A stretch of DNA of 64,000 bases from Carboxylicivirga marina (GTDB taxonomy: Bacteria > Bacteroidota > Bacteroidia > Bacteroidales > Marinilabiliaceae). Under the pieces are notes generated by a model. The model saw only the letters and a list, made by a program, of their open reading frames with translations, was not told the origin of the DNA and ran no database searches. A program made the position numbers and the translations under genes. Below are positions 9,001-18,700 of the stretch, in pieces. Numbering within the stretch: the stretch's first letter is position 1; every line of letters begins with the position of its first letter. The DNA is taken from the NCBI RefSeq assembly GCF_016612505.1, contig NZ_JAENRR010000018.1, positions 24,961 to 88,960 on the forward strand, given 5' to 3'.

Positions 9001-10203
9001 ATGATGGGAATGGATTCATTTATTGTCAGGTTTGTTATTATTTTAGTAACAACTGGCTCGGTTGGTTATTTAATTTTAAGATTGTTATACAAGGGCAGTA
9101 TCTTTTTCAGGATTGGTGCCTTGTGGATGATTAATGTGTTTTTAACCGTGATGAACAGTCGTATTCATTACAACCATCCAGATGCCTATCCTTTCTGGGC
9201 TGCTCTTCTGTGTGGCATAATTGTCACCGTTATTATGCAATACATTGTTTATCTGCAAATTAAAAAACCACTGGGCAATATTACAGAAAAGCTAAAAACC
9301 ATTGCATCGGGTCAAATATCTCCTGAACAAGTCAAATACACAGCGCCTATTAAAGGTGAATTATTTGAAATTCATAAGGCCATTAACAACCTGCAAGCCA
9401 AGGTAGGCAGTGTTATGACTGAAGTGAGCACATCGGCCAATGAAGTTAATCGCATGGGCAGCAACCTCAATGAAACAGCTAGTGAAATATCATCGATTGC
9501 TAATACGCAAGCTTCTGGATTAGAAGAGATATCATCAGCCATGGAAGAAATGGCAGCTAACATTGAAGCCAATAGCCAAAATGCAAATGCAACCAAAGAA
9601 AATTCAAACCAAGCCAGTTTATCGGTTGATGAAAGCTTCGCTAGTACGCAGCAAGCTTTAACTTCAATGCAACAAATCAACGAAAAAATTAAAGTGATAG
9701 ATGAAATTGCTATCCAAACCAATCTTTTAGCATTGAATGCAGCCGTTGAAGCCTCACGAGCAGGTGAAGAGGGACGTGGATTTGCAGTAGTTGCAGGCGA
9801 GGTGCGCAAACTCGCCGAACGTAGTAAACTCGCAGCTAAAGAAATTGACGAATTCTCGAAAAAAGGCAATGAGGTTGCAGAAACAGCAATAGAAAAATTA
9901 AAGTATACCGTTCCTCTTATTAAGAAAAATGCCGATTTAATTGCAGAGATAGCTTCATCAAGTGAGGAACAGAACCTGGGTGCTACGCAGATAAATAATG
10001 CCCTTCAGGAAATCAACCGTTCAACACAAAATAACGCCGCCATTTCAGAAGAAATGTCATCGAGTGCCGGCCAAATGGTTGAACAGGCAGCTTCATTAAT
10101 TAAAAAATTAGGTTTTTTTTCAAATCAGGGAAAGTCAATCAAAGTAAGTCTTAACCGTTCCAGTATGAAAAAATGTTGGACGCAAGGCTACATCATCAAG
10201 TAA
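9001..10203 (+). CDS. Methyl-accepting chemotaxis protein with short membrane N-terminus
   Basis: A 400-residue chemoreceptor. Three hydrophobic segments occupy about 1-90 with little periplasmic sequence, followed by a HAMP-like linker and a long helical signalling domain. The conserved hairpin tip reads [20 protein letters not shown] then [21 protein letters not shown], which contacts CheA/CheW. With no large sensor domain it may sense within the membrane or through a partner. The last 24 residues follow a run of eight T and do not look like a usual receptor tail; a one-base length change there would end the protein sooner. No che genes lie in the window. Confidence 0.88.
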   Translation: MMGMDSFIVRFVIILVTTGSVGYLILRLLYKGSIFFRIGALWMINVFLTVMNSRIHYNHPDAYPFWAALLCGIIVTVIMQYIVYLQIKKPLGNITEKLKTIASGQISPEQVKYTAPIKGELFEIHKAINNLQAKVGSVMTEVSTSANEVNRMGSNLNETASEISSIANTQASGLEEISSAMEEMAANIEANSQNANATKENSNQASLSVDESFASTQQALTSMQQINEKIKVIDEIAIQTNLLALNAAVEASRAGEEGRGFAVVAGEVRKLAERSKLAAKEIDEFSKKGNEVAETAIEKLKYTVPLIKKNADLIAEIASSSEEQNLGATQINNALQEINRSTQNNAAISEEMSSSAGQMVEQAASLIKKLGFFSNQGKSIKVSLNRSSMKKCWTQGYIIK

Positions 10204-10258
10204 TATATAATCATACGTTTTCACAAGTCACTCGTTTTTTGTTTGCCTACACTATCTC

Positions 10259-10520
10259 ATAAACGATTAATAACCAATTATAAATGATATCAATCCATCA
10301 AAAAATGGCTCATAACCATTGTAGAATGACAGATGACCAGTCATGAATGAAAATAAATTGGGCATCAACCAAATCTATATGGGCATCAGCGATTTTTATG
10401 CGGGAATAAATGATTTCTAATTGGTCATCAACGATATATTTATGGGAATGAATCAAATTAATGTCATCAGTAGCCATTTCTACACAGTCATGTGTCAGTA
10501 ATAAGTGAGAAGTCATTACA
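10259..10520. repeat. Decayed 21-bp tandem repeat (degenerate heptapeptide-coding array)
   Basis: About twelve imperfect units, mostly exactly 21 bp, with the pattern AT(A/C)AA(T/C)GAT....TAT..GG. Read on the plus strand in one frame they give seven-residue units such as INQIYMG, ISDFYAG, INDF-stop-L, INDIFMG and MNQINV, but stops and small length changes interrupt the frame. Units drift at both ends. It fills most of the 427-base gap between the chemoreceptor and the YgjP-like gene, and probably descends from a repeat-coding gene or a slippage-prone minisatellite. Confidence 0.65.
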
Positions 10521-10630
10521 AGAGAAAGCGTAAAAAGAATGGCTTCTTCAGAAGAAAGGCGCGGGTGTAGTCACTAAAAATATTAGCTGAAATATCCACT
10601 CACGTTTCATTCTGAATATTTATTACTTTT

Positions 10631-11374
10631 ATGCCAGAAAGTAAAAGTGTGAAAAACGATCAAGTAGTTGACATACCCGGATTGGGAGAAGTCACCATTC
10701 GTCAGAGTGCGAAGGCTAAACGTATTAGCATTCGTTTAAAGCCTTTCGCAGGTGTAACCTTAATTGTTCCTCAAGGCGAAAGCATCAAAGAGGGCATTCG
10801 TTTTTTACACGAAAAACAAGCCTGGATTCAAAGCAATCTTCAAAAGCTTGAAGAGAAAGAACAAAAACTGACCATTTTTGATGAGCAAACCGAATTTAAA
10901 ACCCGCTCATTTGCCTTACGAATCAGCAAACATGCGCACCCAAAAGTACGCTTACAGTTAAAAGAAGGCATTCTACAAGTTAATTATCCGGCTAACATGC
11001 CTGTTTCAGCACCTGAGGTGCAAGAAGTGATTCGATATGGCATTGAGGAATCGCTACGACTTGAAGCTAAAAGCTTTTTACCAGGACGATTGGCATGGTT
11101 AGCTAAGCAGCACAATATTCGCTATCAGAACGTGACAATTAAGAATCTGAAATCACGTTGGGGTTCATGCTCGTCAACTAACAACATTAATCTGAATCTA
11201 CATTTGATGCGCCTGCCTGGCGAACTGGTAGACTATGTACTTTTGCACGAATTGTGTCATGTGCACGAGAAAAATCATGGACCACATTTTTGGGCGCGAT
11301 TAGACATCATGTGCAATGGTTTGGCCAGGCAATTGGACAAAGCCATGAAAGATTACCAAACAAAAATTTATTAA
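10631..11374 (+). CDS. YgjP-like M48/SprT-type metallopeptidase-fold protein
   Basis: A 247-residue cytoplasmic protein. The zinc motif HELCHVHEKNHGPHFW (about residue 206) is typical of the YgjP (DUF45) group, preceded by the conserved KSRWGSCSS. Family members have been called metal-dependent hydrolases; some are described as nucleotide pyrophosphatases. It ends one base before dgt, so the two form a tight operon; pairing with a dNTP hydrolase would fit a nucleotide-sanitising role, which is inference. The ATG follows closely on a TACTTTTA-like box, so the leader may be very short. Confidence 0.82.
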   Translation: MPESKSVKNDQVVDIPGLGEVTIRQSAKAKRISIRLKPFAGVTLIVPQGESIKEGIRFLHEKQAWIQSNLQKLEEKEQKLTIFDEQTEFKTRSFALRISKHAHPKVRLQLKEGILQVNYPANMPVSAPEVQEVIRYGIEESLRLEAKSFLPGRLAWLAKQHNIRYQNVTIKNLKSRWGSCSSTNNINLNLHLMRLPGELVDYVLLHELCHVHEKNHGPHFWARLDIMCNGLARQLDKAMKDYQTKIY

Positions 11375-11375
11375 G

Positions 11376-12698
11376 ATGAACTGGGAGCAATTATTATCCA
11401 CTATACGTACCGGACAAGAAGAGAAAAAAGAAATAAATCACGATCGCACACAGTTTCAGCGCGATTATGATCGCTTAATCTTCTCCTCTCCCTTTCGTCG
11501 ATTACAAGATAAAACACAGGTATTTCCTTTGCCAGGAAGCGTGTTTGTGCACAACCGCTTAACGCATAGCCTTGAAGTGGCTAGCGTGGGTCGCTCATTA
11601 GGAAATAACATCTCATCGAAATTATTGCAAGCTGGCTTGGGAAATCCCGACTTAGTGGCTGAAATTGGCTCAGTTGTAGCGGCAGCCTGTCTGGCTCACG
11701 ATTTGGGAAATCCTCCTTTTGGGCATTCAGGAGAAGAGGCCATTGGCCATTATTTTACCAATGGCGAAGGATTACAATTTAAAAACGAACTAACAACTTC
11801 GCAATGGACCGACATTACTCGCTTTGAAGGCAATGCTAATGCATTACGAATGCTCACTCATGCTTTTAAAGGCCGACGTAAAGGAGGCTTCGCAATGACA
11901 TACACTACCATCGCCTCTATTCTAAAATATCCCTACGAATCGGGCATTGGCATGAAGAAATTTGGCTATTTCCAATCAGAGAAAGCCATATTTGAACACA
12001 TTGCTCAATCGCTTGGTCTTAAACTGATGGATGAAGAGAAAGGCATCTATGCCCGTCATCCTTTAGTATATCTAGTTGAAGCTGCCGATGATATTTGTTA
12101 TCAGGTAATGGACATTGAAGATGCGCATAAGTTGAAGATTCTTTCTTATGAAGAAACTTATCAATTGCTCACTGCCTTTTTTGATAAAGAAACCGAAGCT
12201 CATGAATTTGTAAAGATTCAGGAAATATTTAAAGAAGTAACTGATAAAAATGAGCAGATGGCTTTTTTACGCGCGAAGGTGATCGGAAAATTAGTGAATC
12301 AATGCACTGATATTTTCTGGAACAAGCACGAAGCCATACTTGAAGGTACTTTTAGAAAAGGACTAATCGACCACCTTACAGGAACCGAACTCGAAGCCAT
12401 GGAAACTTGTAAGACAACAGCTTATAAACGCATCTACAAACATCCATCGGTGGTTGAAATTGAAATAGCCGGCTATCGTATATTGGGCACCTTGCTCGAA
12501 GAGTTTATTAAAGCAGTAACAAATCCAGACGATTTCTATTCAAAGATGTTATTGCCATTTATTCCTGAGCAGTTTGCTACAAATGAGGATACGCCTTTAT
12601 ATGAAAAAATTCAATCGGTTCTGGATTTCATTTCGGGTATGACAGATGTTTATGCCTTGGATTTATATAAGAAAATAAGCGGGATTGGGCTGAAATAA
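11376..12698 (+). CDS. dgt: Deoxyguanosinetriphosphate triphosphohydrolase
   Basis: Hydrolyses dGTP (or other dNTPs) to the nucleoside and triphosphate, so limiting dNTP pools and possibly phage replication. The 440-residue product shows the HD-domain metal ligands: FVHNRLTHSLEVASVGRSLG (His), CLAHDLGNPPFGHSGEEAI (His-Asp), and a later VEAADDICYQVMDIEDAH (Asp). The N-terminus DRTQFQRDYDRLIFSSPFRR is the family signature. Length fits the shorter dGTPase class. It follows the YgjP-like gene by one base. Confidence 0.93.
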   Translation: MNWEQLLSTIRTGQEEKKEINHDRTQFQRDYDRLIFSSPFRRLQDKTQVFPLPGSVFVHNRLTHSLEVASVGRSLGNNISSKLLQAGLGNPDLVAEIGSVVAAACLAHDLGNPPFGHSGEEAIGHYFTNGEGLQFKNELTTSQWTDITRFEGNANALRMLTHAFKGRRKGGFAMTYTTIASILKYPYESGIGMKKFGYFQSEKAIFEHIAQSLGLKLMDEEKGIYARHPLVYLVEAADDICYQVMDIEDAHKLKILSYEETYQLLTAFFDKETEAHEFVKIQEIFKEVTDKNEQMAFLRAKVIGKLVNQCTDIFWNKHEAILEGTFRKGLIDHLTGTELEAMETCKTTAYKRIYKHPSVVEIEIAGYRILGTLLEEFIKAVTNPDDFYSKMLLPFIPEQFATNEDTPLYEKIQSVLDFISGMTDVYALDLYKKISGIGLK

Positions 12699-12848
12699 GC
12701 TGAGATTCAGATTTTCAAACTTTCCATTTATCCGTCAATAGCTACCATATTTCCAGTAGTAACTGACAGATATATATTCACAATAGTACTTCATTGATTG
12801 TGAGGTCATATTTGTTTCATCTAGTTTTAAACAATTAATTTTATACAC

Positions 12849-15611
12849 ATGAAACAACTGACTATTTCCCTCATCTATTTGTTCTGTCTTTTGTCTTTAC
12901 AGGCAGCTAATACACCTCTACCAGACCTTAATTCCCTTAAAAAAGGAGATTGGTTTGAGTTGGAATGCACTCAAATAAACCAACATAAAGATTTCGGAAA
13001 AGATGGAAATCCATGGAGCGTGGAAGGCAAAAAGCAAGTATTTTATAAAATCACTGTTTCGGATAAGCAAGGTGATCTACTGCAATTATCCTGTAAGATA
13101 GATAGGCTGCTAAATATCTTTGAATATAAGAATGACTACATCCTTTACGATACCAATTTTCCGATGTCACCAAAGCAAAGCACTGCTAATTATTTTATAA
13201 ACAAAGACTCACTAATCATTAAAATTGACCTTAATAAAAAGGAAATAACTGAGGAAAATTATCAATTCGAAAAGGAATCACTGAATTTTGAATGTGAGTT
13301 TATAAAAAAAGGTTTTCTTAAATACGGACTTCCAACTAGAAGCACTTCAGAAATTGAGATCAATACCAAGGAGTTATATGAGAAATCAGTGATCACATAT
13401 ATTAATAATTGGTTGAAATACGGTGATACTAGAGTAAAAACAAGAAGTAGTCAGGTTCTGTATTATGACAACTGGAGAGAATGGGATGAAATGCGTATTA
13501 CTAATGCTTCTTATACACTCATGCATAATGTTAATGTTATCTGCCATATCAACAATGCTACAGATAGCACAATAATAAATTTCAAAACAAGCGATGACCA
13601 AAAGATTAAACCTATTTCGCAAGATGGTAATAAATTTCGATTTGCCTTTTTTATGCCGAACCCACAATCTTGCTGGATTTACCTGAACAATAAAAGCATT
13701 GCATTATCTTTAACACCTAACGATTCGTTAATAATAGATATTGACGAAAGTAGCTTTCCTGAAAAAACAAAGTTTTCCGGCTTAGGCAGTGCAGCCTGTC
13801 AATGCACATATGAACTTAGAGAAGATTACTGGCAAAATTATTACTTTAAATGGGCTGATAAAAGTATGATTGATTTAGCCAAAACTTTTGAGCAAAGACA
13901 AAAAAAATACGAAGCTGTATTTAGCAAATACAAGAACCAAATGTCTCGATTCTGGAGAGAAAGCAAACAAAAAGACTTGCATTATAGGGTGGCAACAGAA
14001 CTATTCATCGCAGTGAATATAATGATGAAATGGAATGAATTTGAGGGTAATTTGGGTGAATTACAAAAACACCTTGAAAGCAAACACCTATGTAAAATAA
14101 CCCCGATGATTGACTACTTATATTCCTCGGGACATTATCATACTTTTTTAGAAGAATATATAAAGTATCAACAACTTTCTATCTCCAGCAATAACTTTTC
14201 AACAAATATCCTGAACTTCGGTTATGAAGAGAAGCTTTTACTTACTAAGATGATATTTAGAGGTTATCCTAAATATTATTGTTCTCAACGTATTATTGCA
14301 GAATATTTACAGGAGAAGCCTTTAACCGAAGCCCAAAAGGAATATGACTGGTTTAGATATCATTGTCACGCACCTAAATTTAATGCTCAGCTCAAGAATA
14401 TATATGATCGAATGGAAAAAATCCAGGCAGACCAATCCATTAAAGATTTGAATATCTCCATTGCACCATATCTTAATTTAAAAGAAAAAGCTGATGGTTA
14501 TATCTTATTGAATATGAACAATGCAATGATATCTTATGAATGGGAGGAGAAGGAAATACGTAAACAAGATAGTATTTTCACTACTCTTGGCTTCGAAAAG
14601 AAGGCCGAAATTGTAGTTGTTCGCAGGAACTTTATCAAAGAAAAATGGGCTAATAAACCTAAAAATTATAGTGAGAATGTAAAGATTTATTTTCATGAAA
14701 AGGATAGTTTAATCAAGGATACTGAAATATTAAAAACAGGTGTCAATCGTTATATGTTGCTACGAAATGACGGCACCATCTTGCATAATAATATTAATAC
14801 TGGCGCAGGTTCTTTTAGTTCGTCGGATTTTTACGATGTTCTATTAGAAGATTTGAATAAACCAGAAGCTAATAACCAAGCCGACACCCGTCGGCTTGGT
14901 TTTGCAATATTATTCACTCTATTATTTTCTGGATTGATTGCTTGGGGCTTTATTAAAATTCGAAGTCGCCAAATTAAGAAAAAAGAAGAAAGCTTTAGAC
15001 GACTGGCTGAACTTGAATTAAAGGTTATTCGTTCACAAATGAACCCTCATTTTTTATTCAATGCACTGAGCTCTATTCAGCATTTAATTAATAAAAATAA
15101 GATTGAAAAGGCAAATATATACTTGTCACGTTTTGCCGATATGATGCGCTTGGTATTGAACAATTCAGCAAAAGAACTGATTTCATTGGCCGATGAGTTA
15201 AAACTAATTCAAAATTATCTGGAGCTGGAAAAACTTCGGGTACCCTTTGAGTTTAATTTAATAGTTGATTCACAACTAAATCCAGAAGAAGATGAATTAC
15301 CCGGCATGCTCATACAGCCATTTGTTGAAAATGCAGTTGTACACGGCATTGCTCCCAAACGTAATGGCCATATAGATATTCGCTTTACAAAAAACAAACA
15401 TTACTTAAAATGTGAAGTTGTTGATGATGGCATTGGAATTAACCAGAGCTCAACTCAAAATAGCGGAAACGGAAAAGCCATTAAAATGATACAAGAGCGG
15501 GTAAATATTGTAAATTCACAGTCAGATCATCCATTTTCGGTTCAATTAATCGACAGAAGCGAAGAAGAAGATTGTTCAGGAACCACCGTTTTAATTAAAA
15601 TACCAATTTAA
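12849..15611 (+). CDS. LytS/YehU-type sensor histidine kinase with large periplasmic domain
   Basis: A 920-residue kinase. A signal peptide (about 1-20) precedes about 650 residues of periplasmic sequence that I cannot assign to a named domain; it has a region of helical repeats and ends with a thioredoxin-like look (IVVVRRNFIKEKWANKP, MLLRNDGTILHNN). One membrane segment (about 678-700) leads to the His_kinase domain with SQMNPHFLFNALSSIQHLI (His about 734), and an ATPase end DDGIGINQ. The response regulator starts two bases after its stop, so the pair is certain. Confidence 0.9.
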   Translation: MKQLTISLIYLFCLLSLQAANTPLPDLNSLKKGDWFELECTQINQHKDFGKDGNPWSVEGKKQVFYKITVSDKQGDLLQLSCKIDRLLNIFEYKNDYILYDTNFPMSPKQSTANYFINKDSLIIKIDLNKKEITEENYQFEKESLNFECEFIKKGFLKYGLPTRSTSEIEINTKELYEKSVITYINNWLKYGDTRVKTRSSQVLYYDNWREWDEMRITNASYTLMHNVNVICHINNATDSTIINFKTSDDQKIKPISQDGNKFRFAFFMPNPQSCWIYLNNKSIALSLTPNDSLIIDIDESSFPEKTKFSGLGSAACQCTYELREDYWQNYYFKWADKSMIDLAKTFEQRQKKYEAVFSKYKNQMSRFWRESKQKDLHYRVATELFIAVNIMMKWNEFEGNLGELQKHLESKHLCKITPMIDYLYSSGHYHTFLEEYIKYQQLSISSNNFSTNILNFGYEEKLLLTKMIFRGYPKYYCSQRIIAEYLQEKPLTEAQKEYDWFRYHCHAPKFNAQLKNIYDRMEKIQADQSIKDLNISIAPYLNLKEKADGYILLNMNNAMISYEWEEKEIRKQDSIFTTLGFEKKAEIVVVRRNFIKEKWANKPKNYSENVKIYFHEKDSLIKDTEILKTGVNRYMLLRNDGTILHNNINTGAGSFSSSDFYDVLLEDLNKPEANNQADTRRLGFAILFTLLFSGLIAWGFIKIRSRQIKKKEESFRRLAELELKVIRSQMNPHFLFNALSSIQHLINKNKIEKANIYLSRFADMMRLVLNNSAKELISLADELKLIQNYLELEKLRVPFEFNLIVDSQLNPEEDELPGMLIQPFVENAVVHGIAPKRNGHIDIRFTKNKHYLKCEVVDDGIGINQSSTQNSGNGKAIKMIQERVNIVNSQSDHPFSVQLIDRSEEEDCSGTTVLIKIPI

Positions 15612-15613
15612 AA

Positions 15614-16363
15614 ATGCATTCAATAACATCCATAATCATAGATGATGAACCTGCAAATTGTGAAAACTTACAATTGCTATTGCAGAAATATTGCCCACAG
15701 TTAGAAGTTCTGGCTTTGGTAGTTTCAATAAATGATGCTTTGGAGAAGATCATACAATTGAAACCCCAATTGTTATTTTTAGATATTGAATTGGTAGAAG
15801 GAACGGGGTTTGACTTGCTTGAGCAACTCCCCAATAAAAACTTCGAGATTATTTTTGTAACAGCTTTTGATAAATATGCTTTGAAGGCCATAAAGTTTTG
15901 CGCCCTTGACTATCTTCTGAAACCAATTAATATCACTGAATTAATCAAGGCCATAACTAAAGTTGAAGAGCGGGTAAATGATGAGCGAGATAACATTCGT
16001 ATGCAAGAACTTATTCGAAATATCGGAACCCCATCCAAACGTATTGCGCTACCCATGGTTGACAAAACGGAGTTTATTGAAGTGGAAGCTATTTCACGAT
16101 GTCAGGGCGATGGTAATTATACACATGTGTACCTAAAAAATAGTGAAAAACACCTCGTGTGTAAATCCATGAAGGAATTTGATGAGCTTCTATCTGATTA
16201 CAATTTTATTCGCACCCATCAATCCCACTTGATTAACCTAAACGAGATAAAGGCTTTTGTAAAAACCGATGGTGGTTACATTAAGATGAAAGATGGTTCA
16301 TCTGTAAGCATCTCACGACAAAGGCGGGAAATGGTTATGAAAGTGCTGAAAAACATGCATTAA
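15614..16363 (+). CDS. LytTR-family response regulator
   Basis: A 249-residue regulator: receiver domain with the acidic pair at about residue 10, Asp57 in LLFLDIEL and Lys in LLKPINITEL; then a LytTR DNA-binding domain (about 145-245) with VEAISRCQGDGNYTHVYL and FIRTHQSHLINL. It is translated directly after the LytS-type kinase (2-base gap). A TPR protein follows after 324 bases and may or may not be a target. Confidence 0.93.
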   Translation: MHSITSIIIDDEPANCENLQLLLQKYCPQLEVLALVVSINDALEKIIQLKPQLLFLDIELVEGTGFDLLEQLPNKNFEIIFVTAFDKYALKAIKFCALDYLLKPINITELIKAITKVEERVNDERDNIRMQELIRNIGTPSKRIALPMVDKTEFIEVEAISRCQGDGNYTHVYLKNSEKHLVCKSMKEFDELLSDYNFIRTHQSHLINLNEIKAFVKTDGGYIKMKDGSSVSISRQRREMVMKVLKNMH

Positions 16364-16687
16364 TTATATTGAACTCACTCTGCTTTGACAATCGAAATAA
16401 AAAATGCCTTAATAATGGGATTGTGAGTAATATAATTATCAATAAGTCAAAGGTCTCTTTTACGGTCATTTAGAAATATCTCTACTTAATCCCAATTATC
16501 TGCCTAATAAGTAAACTCATTTATAACGACTAAGTTTTACCATCAATTTTGTTATCCAAAATTGGGTACAACTATGTCGGGATTAACCTGCAAATGAAAT
16601 TGACTGAATTAAATACGATGCATATGCAGGTTAATACTTGTTATTCAACTAATCATTTAGTTTATTTGAGTAGCAAAATCAAACTCT
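16364..16687. other. Intergenic region with a perfect 11-bp inverted repeat
   Basis: No gene is supported here. The arms ATTAACCTGCA (16582-16592) and TGCAGGTTAAT (16625-16635) are perfect inverted repeats 32 bases apart, 53 bases upstream of the TPR gene start. They could be an operator or simply a stem; a 62-codon open frame in this gap has no coding character. Confidence 0.4.
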
Positions 16688-17971
16688 ATGAACCTGATGA
16701 CCCAATTTACCGTTATTGCTGTGCTGATTATTTTTAATACCAGTCTTAATGCACAAACAAACGTTCAGCTGGATCTGGCTGAAGGCAATTTCGAAACTAT
16801 CATTAATCAGCTTTGCGACAAAGCAACATCCATCTCGCAAACAGAGCGCTATTATTTAGCGATTGCATACCAGTCAACCGGCTATCCAGATAAAGCTATC
16901 GATTGTTTACTAAAGGACTCAACTAACTTATCAATCCAGCAATTAGACTTGTTGAGCCGGAGTTACATGAGCAGCGGAAACTATAGCAGGGCCTTACCTA
17001 TTTGCAAAAATCGCTATGAAGCCGAACCCGACAATGTGATTAACCTTTTGCGATATGCCGAAATCAACCACTTTTATAAGGATCATGATGCCAACATTAA
17101 GTTACTGAAAACATATACCGAACATGATTCAACCAACCTAAGTGTAAATACTCTACTGGCCGAAAGCTATGAAAAAACGAACGTTAAAGATGCTGCTATT
17201 TCTATTTATAAAATGATATTAGAGCAACATCCTGACAACCAAAAAATAGCTCTGCGATTAGCGAATGTTTATTACCGCCAAAAAATGTATGTTGAGTGTC
17301 ATGACCTTTGCATGCCATACATTGACAAATTGGATAACAACAAGAACTTCTTGCTCGTAGCCGGATTAGCTAACTTCAAAAATGGTTCTAATCACAATGT
17401 TAAAGTCATGTTTAAGCGTCTGGAGGCACAAGGCGACAGTTCATTTCTTACTAAAAAGCACTTAGGTATTGCCTTATATCGTCTCGAAGATTTTAACAAT
17501 GCCATTTCATACCTGAAAGCAGCTTTTAAAATAAAAGATATGGATCCTGAAGTGGCCTTCTTCTTAGGTTCTGCATTGGGGCAATCAAACCAGCCTCAAA
17601 AGGGAATCCATTATCTATACTTAGCCCAACAATTAATTAAACCATCACCGGTACTAATGGAAAAGACACATGTGAAGCTGGCCATGATTTATAATGATAT
17701 GGGTAAGAGTAAAATTGCCATTAACCACTACCACGAAGCATTTAAATACGATAACAAACCACAATATTTGTATCGTCAGGCTTCTATATATGATTATCAG
17801 TTAAAAGATGCTGAAAAAGCACAGGAAATGTATCAACTATTCATTGATGTCTTGCCCGAAGAACTGAACCCTAAGAAAGGCAACGAGCGATATGCCATTC
17901 AATTAAAAGATGTGGCATCTAAACGATTGGCAAGCCTTAAAGAAGAAGATTTCTTTAAAAATGGCATTTAA
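16688..17971 (+). CDS. Secreted tetratricopeptide repeat protein
   Basis: A 427-residue protein with a signal peptide (MNLMTQFTVIAVLIIFNTSLNAQ) and tandem TPR helices throughout (for example LAIAYQSTGYPDKAIDCLL, LLAESYEKTNVKDAAISIYK, HYHEAFKYDNKPQYLYRQAS). TPR proteins of this sort are protein-interaction scaffolds in the periplasm. No catalytic domain is visible. It follows the LytS/LytTR pair; a functional link is only inferred from position. Confidence 0.8.
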   Translation: MNLMTQFTVIAVLIIFNTSLNAQTNVQLDLAEGNFETIINQLCDKATSISQTERYYLAIAYQSTGYPDKAIDCLLKDSTNLSIQQLDLLSRSYMSSGNYSRALPICKNRYEAEPDNVINLLRYAEINHFYKDHDANIKLLKTYTEHDSTNLSVNTLLAESYEKTNVKDAAISIYKMILEQHPDNQKIALRLANVYYRQKMYVECHDLCMPYIDKLDNNKNFLLVAGLANFKNGSNHNVKVMFKRLEAQGDSSFLTKKHLGIALYRLEDFNNAISYLKAAFKIKDMDPEVAFFLGSALGQSNQPQKGIHYLYLAQQLIKPSPVLMEKTHVKLAMIYNDMGKSKIAINHYHEAFKYDNKPQYLYRQASIYDYQLKDAEKAQEMYQLFIDVLPEELNPKKGNERYAIQLKDVASKRLASLKEEDFFKNGI

Positions 17972-18005
17972 CCTCCGATATACTGTCATCAATCATACAA
18001 CAAAC

Positions 18006-18040
18006 AAAAAGATGACCCGAATACTCGAGTCAGCTTTTTT
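18006..18040. terminator. Bidirectional terminator between the TPR gene and tpx
   Basis: Symmetric stem TGACCCGA/TCGAGTCA (one mismatch) with A-run before and T-run after, lying between two convergent genes. Confidence 0.65.
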
Positions 18041-18067
18041 GAGAATAAAACTAAACAACTAATTATC

Positions 18068-18565
18068 TTATAAAGCTTTTAAAGCTGCATCATAATCAGG
18101 CTCATTAACGATATCATCTACTTGCTCGCTATGAGCTACTTTACCGTTTTCGTCAACCACTACTACAGCACGTGATAACAAACCGTTTAATGGTCCGTCA
18201 ATCATTTTCACACCATAATTCTGGCTAAATACTTCATCTTTATATTCCGATAATGAAACCACATCATCTAAACCTTCGGCACCACAAAAACGAGCATGAG
18301 CAAAAGGTAAATCGCGTGATACGCAAAGCACAACAGTATTATCTTGCTTTGACGCTTCGGCATTAAAACGACGAACAGACGCTGCGCACACACCCGTATC
18401 AACACTTGGGAAAATATTCAGAACCACCTTCTTGCCTTTAAAATTGGCTAAAGAAACTTCGCTTAAATCAGTTTTAACTAAAGAAAACTCCGGAGCTTCT
18501 GCTCCAACTCTTGGAAGATCACCTGCAGTTGCTACCGGTGAACCTTTGAATGTTATTTTTGCCAT
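18068..18565 (-). CDS. tpx: Thiol peroxidase
   Basis: An atypical 2-Cys peroxiredoxin that reduces hydrogen peroxide and alkyl peroxides using thioredoxin. The 165 residues are the usual length. The peroxidatic Cys60 is in NIFPSVDTGVCAASVRRFN and the resolving cysteine is at about 93 in HARFCGAEGLDDV. The N-terminus (ITFKGSPVATAGDLPRVGAEAPEF) is typical. It is monocistronic and bounded by terminators on both sides. Confidence 0.95.
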   Translation of the reverse strand: MAKITFKGSPVATAGDLPRVGAEAPEFSLVKTDLSEVSLANFKGKKVVLNIFPSVDTGVCAASVRRFNAEASKQDNTVVLCVSRDLPFAHARFCGAEGLDDVVSLSEYKDEVFSQNYGVKMIDGPLNGLLSRAVVVVDENGKVAHSEQVDDIVNEPDYDAALKAL

Positions 18566-18615
18566 TTTGTTCTATTGTTTTGTTATGATTCCTAAACAAC
18601 GTCCATGCACTTTTG

Positions 18616-18665
18616 TTTGAAAAAAAATAAAAAAATGGCTGAAAACATTGATTGTCTTCAGCCAT
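18616..18665 (-). terminator. Terminator after ccsBA
   Basis: On the minus strand the arms ATGGCTGAA and TTCAGCCAT are followed by a long T-rich run. It lies 36 bases after the ccsBA stop codon. Confidence 0.8.
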
Positions 18666-18700
18666 CGCTATGATAATGTTATACTTAAAACCTTATAATA

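Noticed and set aside
10310..10516. 68-codon minus-strand open frame in the 21-bp repeat region
   Set aside because: The open frame exists because the repeat period is a multiple of three; the same array read on the plus strand gives clearer heptads. No start context or family supports a minus-strand gene.
16549..16737. 62-codon open frame before the TPR gene
   Set aside because: It overlaps the real TPR gene start in another frame and holds the inverted repeat; no coding character.
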